In this document: positions 5,372 through 13,290 of the stretch, piece by piece
Layout of the letters: each line of letters opens with the position of its first letter
How positions within the stretch are numbered: the stretch's first letter is position 1
DNA from: Frankiales bacterium
GTDB taxonomy: Bacteria > Actinomycetota > Actinomycetes > Mycobacteriales > SCTD01
NCBI GenBank assembly: GCA_025464795.1
Contig: JAODNB010000214.1
Location: forward strand, 1 to 19,274
Direction of reading: 5' to 3'
DNA length: 19,274 nt
Made by a program: the position numbers and the translations under genes
The notes under the pieces: generated by a model
The model's database searches: none
What the model was told of the DNA's origin: nothing
The model's input: the letters and a program-made list of their open reading frames with translations, nothing else

Positions 5372-7480
5372 TCAGCTCACGACGACGCGGACCTGCGCGA
5401 GGTTCGGGAGCTGCTTGTCGAGCGCCGTCACGTCACCGTCGCGGCGCGAGGTGACCCTGGCGGTGACGAAGTACGTTCCCGGCTTGTCGTACACCTGGGT
5501 GTGAGTCGCAGTCAGGGACGCCTGCGTGCCGTCGAGGGCTTCCGAGACCGGGAAGGCGCCGGTGCCGTCGATGTCCCACGCCAAGCTGGTCAGGGTCCCG
5601 GCTCCGGGTGGTACCTCCGCGTGCACGGTGACGGTGACGGGCGTGCCCACGGTGACCTCTGCCCGCTGACCGCCGTCGACAGACACCTCGATGACGGGCT
5701 GGATGCCGCCGCGCTCTGCTGCGGACGGGGGGAGGACCACCTTGCCGTCGACGTAGTCGTAGGTCGTGCCGACGGGCTTCACCCCGTCCTCGACCCAGGT
5801 GATCAGGTCGGCCAGGCTCTGCTCGATGATCGGCATGTAGTCGATCAACCAGGTGCTGGACGCGCGCCCCGGGTCCGAGGGGCACAGGAACGGCGGGATG
5901 TGCTCAGCGTTCTCCGACCAGCGCAGGCAGTAGTTGTCCGCCAGCCCCTGGTCTCCCTGGGAACGCCGCACCGCCTCTCCGTACACGAGGCCCTGCGGCG
6001 GCCACAGCGAAGCGTCATGGGTGTGGTGCACCCAGAGCAGCTTGCCTGAGTACTGACCGCTGTACGGGATGCCCATCAGCGGCGACTGCGTCGGGATGAC
6101 GTGCTGCGGGTAGATCGGCACGCCGTCCAGCTTCAGGAAGTCGAACTGGACGTCGTCGGTCACGTGGTGCCGGTAGTAGTAGCAGAACGCGAGGAACGCG
6201 CGGTTGGACACGTGCACCTTGTCGCCCGGCTTGACGCCGGTGAAGCGCAGCAGGTTCGCCTCGCCCACGCCGTCGCCCTGCATGGTGTCGTCGACGACCT
6301 GAACGGCGTAGAGCTGGCGACCGGCTGCCTCGCCGGTGAGCACCTTGATGCCCGTGCCCAGCCGCCACCCGCCGTCGAGGCCCTCGACCTCGACGGCCAC
6401 CGGGAGGTCCATGCCGCCCTCGCCTCCGGCCATCAGCGTCACCATGGTCTTGAGCAGCTCCCACTTGGGGTCGCTGAACTCCTCGGGAGACTCGATGAAG
6501 TCGCGCGCCGAGATCGTGCGCTTGACGGTCGCCTCGACGTCGATGAGGTCATCCAGCACGTGCTGCGGCGCGTCGAAGCCGATGTGGCCGGGCTGAGTCC
6601 AGAAGTCCTCGAAGTACGTCGGGTCCTGGACCTGGTAGTCGTCGGCCATCGACGACCACAGCCAGATCTGACCCATCGGCTGGCCGATCATGAACTCGTC
6701 GCCGCGCGGGTAGCCGAGCTTGTAGAGGTTCGCGAGCTCCTCGCGCTGGTGCGTGGTCAGGCCGGCGTACGGGTCACCGCTGCCACCGGGCGCGACCGCG
6801 TCCGTGACCTCGTGGATCTTGTCCTTCAGCAGCCGCTGGACGTTGAACATGGCCGCGAAGGCGAAGGGCTGCGAGCTCTTCACCAGCGACGTGTCGCCGT
6901 GCTCGACGATGTTGCCACCGCCCATGAACGGCAGCGCGCCGTCCCAGATGTCACCGCCGTGCTCGAGGTTGCCCGGAGAGCGGCGGCCGCCGCCGCTGCC
7001 GCCCCACACGTAGCAGTGGTGCGGGGACTCGCCGTAGACCTGCGCGGCGAGGAACTTCCCGAGCCGACCCGTCTCGCTGTTGGCCCTGGCCCCGTAGATC
7101 GTGTTGTCCGGTCCGAAGGTCGGGTCGAGGTCGTCGCCGATGTGGCCCTGGTTGGACTCCATCATGAAGGCACCGAGTCGGGCTGACATCCGCAGACCGC
7201 CGATGATCTCACCCATCATCCCGCCGAACGAGTCCTCGTGGCCGCCGTGCGCGCCCTCCAGCGGCGAGAGCATCCGTCCCTGGTAGTCCTCAGCGGGAAC
7301 GAAGTAGAAGGTGAAGCGGGTGTTCGTGCCGGTGAATCCACCGTGGACGTGGCGGTGCGGGGAAGGCGCCTCCCGCCACTCGTCGATGTCGATCCACGGT
7401 GCACCGAAGGCGGAGTCGGTGACGGTGTAGCCGGTGAGGTCCAGGTCGGTGGCGACCCGGTCGGGTGTCTCGATGCTCAT
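5372..7480 (-). CDS. Tannase/feruloyl-esterase-like alpha/beta hydrolase with PKD-like domain (HydC)
   Basis: This 702-aa protein is the third of three tandem paralogues. The segment ESNQGHIGDD (108-117) followed by ARANSETGRLGKFLAAQVYG and the nucleophile elbow YVWGGSGGGRRSPG matches the tannase pattern (stDtGH ... YRAvhe.t..aK ... YFnGCStGGR). The predicted triad is Ser162, Asp489 (HHTHD) and His527 (SENAEH). The cysteines that tannases place beside Ser and His are absent (Gly161, Ile528). Residues ~595-702 look like a PKD/Ig-like domain (LAWDIDGTGAF ... YDKPGTYFVTARVTS). No signal peptide or membrane helix is visible, so it should be cytosolic. It starts at ATG 7480, overlapping the HydB stop by 4 bp (ATGA), with AGGAG upstream. 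It closely resembles HydA (for example CYYYRHH, EHGDT). An ester or lactone substrate imported by the linked transporter is inferred. Confidence 0.75.
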   Translation of the reverse strand: MSIETPDRVATDLDLTGYTVTDSAFGAPWIDIDEWREAPSPHRHVHGGFTGTNTRFTFYFVPAEDYQGRMLSPLEGAHGGHEDSFGGMMGEIIGGLRMSARLGAFMMESNQGHIGDDLDPTFGPDNTIYGARANSETGRLGKFLAAQVYGESPHHCYVWGGSGGGRRSPGNLEHGGDIWDGALPFMGGGNIVEHGDTSLVKSSQPFAFAAMFNVQRLLKDKIHEVTDAVAPGGSGDPYAGLTTHQREELANLYKLGYPRGDEFMIGQPMGQIWLWSSMADDYQVQDPTYFEDFWTQPGHIGFDAPQHVLDDLIDVEATVKRTISARDFIESPEEFSDPKWELLKTMVTLMAGGEGGMDLPVAVEVEGLDGGWRLGTGIKVLTGEAAGRQLYAVQVVDDTMQGDGVGEANLLRFTGVKPGDKVHVSNRAFLAFCYYYRHHVTDDVQFDFLKLDGVPIYPQHVIPTQSPLMGIPYSGQYSGKLLWVHHTHDASLWPPQGLVYGEAVRRSQGDQGLADNYCLRWSENAEHIPPFLCPSDPGRASSTWLIDYMPIIEQSLADLITWVEDGVKPVGTTYDYVDGKVVLPPSAAERGGIQPVIEVSVDGGQRAEVTVGTPVTVTVHAEVPPGAGTLTSLAWDIDGTGAFPVSEALDGTQASLTATHTQVYDKPGTYFVTARVTSRRDGDVTALDKQLPNLAQVRVVVS

Positions 7481-9594
7481 TGCTCTCCTCTGGAGGTGAC
7501 GACGATGCGGGCCTGTGCGAGGTTCTCGATGCGGCAGTCGGTGGCCGTGAGGTCTCCGTGCCGGTGGGACTGGACGCGAGCACTGGCGTAGAACGTGCCC
7601 GCGGTGTCATACGTGTGGGTGGTCGACAGCCGGACCTCCGACTGCGTCCCGTTGACCTCGTGCCGGAACGGGAAGGTGCCGGTGCCGTCGAAGTCCCACT
7701 CGACGGAGATGACCGACCCGGAGTCCGGCGGCACCTCCGCATGCACGGTGAGCTCGACCTTCGAACCCGGGGTGACGTCCGTCCGGGCTCCGCCGTTCGC
7801 GCGTACGACCACGACCGGCTGGATGCCGCCGCGCTCCTTCGCTGAGTCGGGCAGCACGATCTGACCGTCGACGTCGCTCCACGTCGACCCCGCGGGTTCG
7901 ATGCCCTGCTCCACCCAGAGCACCAGGTCGCGCAGTGACTGCTCGTGCATCCCCTTGACGTCGATGAGACGCGTGTTGCTGGCCCGGTTCGGCTCCGGTG
8001 GGACCATGGCCGCAGGACCGTGCTCGGCGTTCTGGATCCAGCGCAGCCGGTAGTTCTCCGCGAGGCCCTCGGGGCCTTGGGCACCGAGGACCGCGCGGTG
8101 GTAGGTCAGCCCGTTCAGGGGCCACACGGAGGAGTCATGGGTGTGGTGCTGCCAGAGCAGCTTGCCCTCGTAGGCACCCGAGTAGCAGGCACCCATCAGA
8201 GGCGACATGAGCGGAGCCTCGTGGGCCGGGTAGATCGGCTGCCCGTCGAGGCGCAACGAGTCGCAGGACGGGTCGTCCAGGAGGTGGTGGCGGGCGATGT
8301 AGCAGAACGCGAGGAAGTCGCGGTTGTCCACGTGCACCTGGTCGCCGACCTGCACGCCGCTGAAGCGCTTGAGGTTGGCCTCGCCCCTGCCGTCGCAGGC
8401 GAACACGTCGCCGACGACGCCCGTGGCGTAGAGCTGGCGTCCGGCGGCCTCACCGCTGAGGACCTTCACGCCCGTCCCGGTCCGGTACCCGTCGCCGAGG
8501 CCTTCCAGCACGACCGCGTAAGGCATGTCGTAGGAGACGTCGGACGTGCCCATCATCGAGGCGAGGATCCGCATCGTCTGGAACTCGATCCCGGCGAACG
8601 CCGGGTCGGTGTTCAGGTCACGTGCCGACAGCACCCGAGAGACCGTGACGACCTGGTTCAGGACGTCCTTCTCGACGTGCTGCGGCTCGTCGTGCCCCAC
8701 GTAGCCGGGGGTGGTCCAGAAGTCGGCGAAGTAGTCCGGACCCTCCTCGATGAGGGTCTGTGCCATCGCCGTCCAGAGCCACATCTGCCCCATCGGCTCG
8801 GCGATCATGCTCTCGTTGCCGGCGGGGTAGCCGAGCCGGTAGAGCAGCGCCAGCTGCTCGCGCTGGTGGGTGTCCAGACCTGCGAACGGGTCACCGCTCC
8901 CACCGGGCGCCATGGCGTCGACGACGTCGAGCAGCTTGTCCTTCAGCAACCGCTGCACGTTGAACATCTGCCCGAACCCGGTGATGCCGCCCGTGCGCAC
9001 ACACGCGTTGTTGCCCGGCTCGGCGATCTCGCCGCCGCTGGTCATCGGCATCGCGCCCTGCCAGACACCCGGAGCGTTCTCCAGGCAGAGCGGTGATCTG
9101 CGCCCTCCCCCGCTCCCGCCCCACACGTAGGAGTAAGCGGGCGCGGACCCGTACACCTGCTCCGCCACGTGCTTGGAGAAGCGGGCCGACTCGGCGCTGC
9201 CACGGTGCCCGTACAGAGACGGGTCGGGTCCGGCCTTGGCGTCGAAGTCGTCCCCGATGTGGCCCTGGTTGGACTCGACCATGTAGCCGCCGAGGTCCTC
9301 GCTCAGCTTGATGCGCTGGAACATCTCGCCCAGCATGCCGCCGCCGAACGTGACCTCGTTGCCTCCGTGGCCGCCTTCCAGCGGCTGGAACATCCGGCCC
9401 TTGTACGAAGCAGCAGGCACGAAGTAGAACGCGAACCTCGTGTCGGTGCCTTCGAAGCCACCGTGGACGAAGCGGTGCGGTGAGGGGCGCTCCCGCTCCT
9501 CGTCGAGATCGATGTAGGGCGCGCCGAAGAACGGGTCGGTGACGACGTAGGACGCCGACTCCAGCTCGGAGGCCCGGGTGTCGACCGTGGTCAC
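7477..9594 (-). CDS. Tannase/feruloyl-esterase-like alpha/beta hydrolase with PKD-like domain (HydB)
   Basis: This 705-aa protein is the middle paralogue. It begins at GTG 9594, which overlaps the HydA stop as GTGA; an open frame continues upstream but only as a shadow of HydA. It has the same scaffold as HydA and HydC: SNQGHIGDD, the elbow YVWGGSGGGRRSP with Ser161, Asp487 (HHTHD), His525 (QNAEH), and a PKD-like C-terminus (VEWDFDGTGTF ... YDTAGTFYASARV). It is clearly more divergent. The segment after the nucleophile reads MTSGGEIAEPGNN instead of FMGGGN..EHGDT, CYIARHH replaces CYYYRHH, and the region after His525 is GPAAMVPPEP rather than PPF. The catalytic core is kept, so it is probably active on a different substrate. 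No signal peptide is visible. The weak ribosome site suggests coupling to HydA translation. Confidence 0.75.
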   Translation of the reverse strand: MTTVDTRASELESASYVVTDPFFGAPYIDLDEERERPSPHRFVHGGFEGTDTRFAFYFVPAASYKGRMFQPLEGGHGGNEVTFGGGMLGEMFQRIKLSEDLGGYMVESNQGHIGDDFDAKAGPDPSLYGHRGSAESARFSKHVAEQVYGSAPAYSYVWGGSGGGRRSPLCLENAPGVWQGAMPMTSGGEIAEPGNNACVRTGGITGFGQMFNVQRLLKDKLLDVVDAMAPGGSGDPFAGLDTHQREQLALLYRLGYPAGNESMIAEPMGQMWLWTAMAQTLIEEGPDYFADFWTTPGYVGHDEPQHVEKDVLNQVVTVSRVLSARDLNTDPAFAGIEFQTMRILASMMGTSDVSYDMPYAVVLEGLGDGYRTGTGVKVLSGEAAGRQLYATGVVGDVFACDGRGEANLKRFSGVQVGDQVHVDNRDFLAFCYIARHHLLDDPSCDSLRLDGQPIYPAHEAPLMSPLMGACYSGAYEGKLLWQHHTHDSSVWPLNGLTYHRAVLGAQGPEGLAENYRLRWIQNAEHGPAAMVPPEPNRASNTRLIDVKGMHEQSLRDLVLWVEQGIEPAGSTWSDVDGQIVLPDSAKERGGIQPVVVVRANGGARTDVTPGSKVELTVHAEVPPDSGSVISVEWDFDGTGTFPFRHEVNGTQSEVRLSTTHTYDTAGTFYASARVQSHRHGDLTATDCRIENLAQARIVVTSRGEQ

Positions 9595-11705
9595 CCGACG
9601 ACGACCCGAACCTGCGCGAGGTTCGGCAGCTGGCGCTCCACCGCGTTGACGTCGCCGTCCGTGCGGGACGTGACGAGGCAGCTGACGTAGAAGGTGCCCG
9701 CCTTGTCGAAGACGTGCGTCGTCGAGAGCTCGACCTGCTCCTGGGTGCCGTCGACGTCCAGCACGTGAGCGAAGAAGCCGGTGCCGTCCAGGTCCCACGC
9801 GACGCGGGTGATGGTGCCGGTCCCCGGGGGCACCTCCGCCTTGGCGACCAGCGTGACCTCCGTCCCGACGCTGACGTCCGCACGGGGGGCGCCGTTGGCC
9901 GTCACGTGCAGCACCGGCTGGATGCCCTTGCGCTCCGCCGCCGTGGCAGGCAGCGAGATCTTGCCGTCGACGAAGTCGAAGACCGTCTCCGGAGGCTTGA
10001 TGCCCTCCTCGCACCAACGCGTCAGGTCGACCAGGCCCTGCTCGATCAGCGGCCGGTAGTCGATCAGCCAGGTACCGGTCGCGCGTGCCGGGTCGCTCGG
10101 CAGGATGAACGGCGGTACGTGCTCCGCGTTCTCGCTCCACTGCAGGGCGAAGCGGTCCCGCAGGCCCTCCTCGCCCTGCGAGCGGGTGACGGCGTCGCGG
10201 TAGACCAGGCCCTGCGGCGGCCACAACGACGCGTCGTGCGTGTGGTGGATCCAGAGCAGCTTGCCCGAGTACTGGCCGCTGTACGGCACGCCCATGAGCG
10301 GCGACTGGTCGGGCGCGTCGTGCTGCGGGTAGATCGGCACGCCGTCGAGGCGGAGGAAGTCGAACTGCACGTCCTCCATCGCGTGGTGCCGGTAGTAGTA
10401 GCAGAACGCCAGGAACGCGCGGTTGTCGACGTGGACCTTGTCACCGGGCTGCACGCCCCTGAAGCGCTCGAGGTTGGCCTCGGCCACACCGTCGCACTGG
10501 AAGACGCCGTCGACGTTCTTCATCGTGTAGAGCTGGCGGCCCGCGGCCGCACCCGTGAGCACCTTCAGACCGGCGCCGAGGCGGTAGCCACCCTCGACCC
10601 CGGAGAGCTCCACGCAGATCGGCATGTCCATGCCCTGCGAGCCGGCCATCATCATGGCCGTCGCCTTCATGAGGTCCCACTTGCTGCCGACGAACTGGTC
10701 GCCGTCCTCGATGAAGTCGCGCGGGCTCAGGGTGCGGACCACGGTCGCCTCGACGTCGATCAGGTCGGGCAGCACGTGCTGGGGGGCGTCGTGGCCGACG
10801 TAGCCGGGCTTGCTCCAGAACGACTCGAAGTAGCTCGCGTCCTTGGCCTGCAGGTCGTCCGCCATCGAGCACCAGAGCCAGATCTGGCCCATGGGCTGAG
10901 AGATCATGAACTCGTCGCCCCGCGGGTAGCCGAGGCGGTAGAGGTTCGCCAGCTCCTCGCGCTGGTGGGTGTCGAGTCCCGCGAACGGATCGCCGCTGCC
11001 GCCGGCAGACGTGGCGTCGACGAGGTCGGCGATCTTGTCGCCGAGCAAGCGCTGCACGTTGAACATCGACGCGAACGAGAAGGACTGCGCACCGGTGACG
11101 CGACGGGTGTCTCCGTGCTCCACGACGTTGCCGCCGCCCATGAACGGCATCGCGCCGTCCCACACGTCGGAGCCCCACTCGAGCGCGCCGGGCGAACGAC
11201 GACCACCGCCGCTGCCACCCCAGACGTAGGAGTGGTCGGGGGCCTTGCCGTAGACCTGAGCAGCGAGGTGCTTGGAGAAGCGCGCGCACTCGTTGGTGGC
11301 GCGGAAGCCGTACACGGTGTTGTCCTCCCCGAACGCGGGGTCGACGTCGTCACCGATGTGGCCCTGGTTCGTGTCGAGCATGTAGCCGCCGAGGCGAACC
11401 GTCATGGCGAGGCCACCGAGCAGCTCGCCCATCATGCCGCCGAAGGAGTCGTCATGACCGCCGTGCGCTCCCTCGAGCGGGGCGAACAGCCGGCCCTTCC
11501 AGACGTCCTCCGGCGGGAAGTACACCGTGAACTTGGTGTCAGTGCCCGTGAACCCGCCGTGGACGTGTCGGTGCGGCGACGGTGCTTCGCGCCACTCGTC
11601 GACGTCGATCCAGGGAGCACCGAAGCCCGTCTCGGTCGGGGTGTAGGACGCGGTGTCGAGCTCTCCGAACGGCACCCGTACGGACTGCGTTGCTTCGATC
11701 GTCAT
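9591..11705 (-). CDS. Tannase/feruloyl-esterase-like alpha/beta hydrolase with PKD-like domain (HydA)
   Basis: This 704-aa protein is the first paralogue in the operon. It starts at ATG 11705 with AGGAG 5 nt upstream, 19 nt after the SBP2 stop. WKGRLFAPLEGAHGG (~69-83) and DTNQGHIGDD (111-120), then FRATNECARFSKHLAAQVYG and YVWGGSGGGRRSPG, align with the N-terminal half of tannase/feruloyl esterase (PF07519-type) enzymes. The predicted triad is Ser165, Asp491 (HHTHD) and His529 (SENAEH). The neighbours are Gly164 and Val530, not the cysteines that form the catalytic disulfide in known tannases. The last ~105 residues resemble a PKD domain (VAWDLDGTGFF ... FDKAGTFYVSCLV). Tannases are normally secreted, but no export signal is seen here. 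Its place directly after the binding-protein genes suggests it processes the imported ligand. A 3-hydroxybutyrate-oligomer-hydrolase-like role is an alternative I cannot exclude. Confidence 0.76.
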   Translation of the reverse strand: MTIEATQSVRVPFGELDTASYTPTETGFGAPWIDVDEWREAPSPHRHVHGGFTGTDTKFTVYFPPEDVWKGRLFAPLEGAHGGHDDSFGGMMGELLGGLAMTVRLGGYMLDTNQGHIGDDVDPAFGEDNTVYGFRATNECARFSKHLAAQVYGKAPDHSYVWGGSGGGRRSPGALEWGSDVWDGAMPFMGGGNVVEHGDTRRVTGAQSFSFASMFNVQRLLGDKIADLVDATSAGGSGDPFAGLDTHQREELANLYRLGYPRGDEFMISQPMGQIWLWCSMADDLQAKDASYFESFWSKPGYVGHDAPQHVLPDLIDVEATVVRTLSPRDFIEDGDQFVGSKWDLMKATAMMMAGSQGMDMPICVELSGVEGGYRLGAGLKVLTGAAAGRQLYTMKNVDGVFQCDGVAEANLERFRGVQPGDKVHVDNRAFLAFCYYYRHHAMEDVQFDFLRLDGVPIYPQHDAPDQSPLMGVPYSGQYSGKLLWIHHTHDASLWPPQGLVYRDAVTRSQGEEGLRDRFALQWSENAEHVPPFILPSDPARATGTWLIDYRPLIEQGLVDLTRWCEEGIKPPETVFDFVDGKISLPATAAERKGIQPVLHVTANGAPRADVSVGTEVTLVAKAEVPPGTGTITRVAWDLDGTGFFAHVLDVDGTQEQVELSTTHVFDKAGTFYVSCLVTSRTDGDVNAVERQLPNLAQVRVVVG

Positions 11706-11724
11706 GCTTCTCCTCGGTTGCGGT

Positions 11725-13287
11725 TCAGTAGGTGGAGCGGAAGGTGAGGTTGGTGACCTGCCAGCACTCACAGGAGGTCTTCCAGACGCCCGGGCGCCAG
11801 ACGTCGCCGCCCGTCGGGCGGCGAGCGTCGGTCAGGTGGAAGGGGCTGGCCGGGAACGAGAGGTCCAACCTGCCGGCACGGACGAGGCCGGTCGACAGGT
11901 TCAGACGGGTCAGGGAAGGCGCGGCCTCGGCGGCGGCCTTGAGCATGGCCGCGTTGTTGCACGCCACGCCGTAGAGCGCGTTCAGCCCTGGCGAGTAGGG
12001 GGAGGGCAGACCCGCGCTCGCGAGCAGCTTCGTGCAGGCGACCGTCGCGGGCGTGTGCTTGTACCCAGGGGTGTGGGCTGCCCCTTCCTGCGTCGTGGTG
12101 ATGAGCAGGGTGTTGTCGAAGCTGTCCCCGGGTGGCTGGCTGGCGCTCTCGATGGCCGCCGGGGACGCATCGTCCATGTGCGTGTACTTCGGGTGGAAGT
12201 CCTGCTGGTCCCCGGCCTGGGACAGGTTGCTGTCGTGGGCGTAGGCGACGTTGACGACGTGGGTGACCCCGGCGGCCTTGAGCTGCAGGGCGACGTTCTG
12301 CTCCTGCGTGGGGCTCGGCAGGCTCTCACAGCCGTAGTTGAAGACCGAGGCCTTGCTGGGGTCGATGCCGACAGCCCGGAGCTCGCGCTCGACGGCGGGC
12401 TGCTCGTCGGGGAAGCAGGTGCCGACGAGCAGCCCCAGCTTCTTCATGCCCGTGAAGAAGCCGAGGCTCTTCGAGGCGAAGACGTACTGGTGGATCAGCC
12501 GGTCGAAGTCCGGGTTGGAGCTGATGATGTAGGGCGAGTACTTCCGCACGTCCCCGAGGTGCGGTGGGGTGTACCAGAAGTTCGGGATCTTGGCCTTCGC
12601 GATGCAGGTCTGCTCGGTGTTGCTCACGAGGTTGTTGAAGACCGCGAAGACCTTGTCCTGGGCCATCGACAGGCAGGCGGAGTGCTCTGCATCAGCGCTG
12701 AGCGGGTTGGGCGTGTAGTACTTGCCGACCACCTTGCGGCACCGGATCCCGCCCTTGCGGTTCAGGTCGCCCAGGATGGCCTCGTACGCCTTCTTCTGGT
12801 TGCTGGCCGAGGGGATGCTGAGCAGGCTGTTCGCCGCCGCGAGATCCACGAGGACGATGCCGACGGTGATCGTGCTCGGCGTGACGCCCTGGTCTGTCGC
12901 GGTCAGTGCGCCGCACGCGCTGGATGGCTGCGCCACGAGCACGCCCGCACCTGTCCGGCTGGTGGCGCCGGTGGACGACGCCGAACCCGTGCCGGTCCCG
13001 GTGCCCCGACCGCCACCAGCGGTGAGGCCCGACGGAGCACCCGACTGGCTCGAACCCCGACCCGGAGGTCTGGGCGTTCCCGTTGTCGGGGCACCTGCCG
13101 TCCCGCCCGCGGACGCTTGTGCGGGAGCTGCTGCCTCAGACGCCAACGTGGACGTTCCGCCGCCTCCGTAGGGATAGCCCGCCCAGGCGAGCAGGGACAC
13201 GAGAACAACCGCCACGACCAGCACGAGCGAGCGCTCGCCGAGGGGTCCGGACCTCAGCCAGGACCGGACGTGCAGGAAGGGGGTCAT
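11725..13287 (-). CDS. Membrane-anchored Liv-type ABC substrate-binding protein (SBP2)
   Basis: This 520-aa protein starts at ATG 13287, only 3 nt after the SBP3 stop. The N-terminus MTPFLHVRSWLRSGPLGER is nearly the same as in SBP1 and is followed by a hydrophobic helix (~20-38). A Gly/Ser/Thr/Pro linker runs to ~120, and a type-1 periplasmic binding domain starts near CGALTATDQGVTPSTITVG. Typical segments are NRKGGIRCRKVVGKYY, DKVFAVFNNLV, TEQTCIAKAKIPNFWYTPPH and the conserved end SCECWQVTNLTFRSTY. There is no lipobox, so the protein should be tethered by its N-terminal helix with the binding domain outside. It differs from SBP1 and SBP3 mainly in the linker and in ligand-pocket loops, which suggests a different ligand for the same transporter. 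HydA follows 19 nt downstream. Confidence 0.86.
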   Translation of the reverse strand: MTPFLHVRSWLRSGPLGERSLVLVVAVVLVSLLAWAGYPYGGGGTSTLASEAAAPAQASAGGTAGAPTTGTPRPPGRGSSQSGAPSGLTAGGGRGTGTGTGSASSTGATSRTGAGVLVAQPSSACGALTATDQGVTPSTITVGIVLVDLAAANSLLSIPSASNQKKAYEAILGDLNRKGGIRCRKVVGKYYTPNPLSADAEHSACLSMAQDKVFAVFNNLVSNTEQTCIAKAKIPNFWYTPPHLGDVRKYSPYIISSNPDFDRLIHQYVFASKSLGFFTGMKKLGLLVGTCFPDEQPAVERELRAVGIDPSKASVFNYGCESLPSPTQEQNVALQLKAAGVTHVVNVAYAHDSNLSQAGDQQDFHPKYTHMDDASPAAIESASQPPGDSFDNTLLITTTQEGAAHTPGYKHTPATVACTKLLASAGLPSPYSPGLNALYGVACNNAAMLKAAAEAAPSLTRLNLSTGLVRAGRLDLSFPASPFHLTDARRPTGGDVWRPGVWKTSCECWQVTNLTFRSTY

Positions 13288-13290
13288 GTC

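Noticed and set aside
7477..10224. Upstream extension of HydB to 10224 (915 aa)
   Set aside because: The extra ~210 residues are Arg/Gly/Ala-rich out-of-frame HydA sequence. The GTG at 9594 in a GTGA overlap gives an N-terminus that aligns with HydA and HydC.
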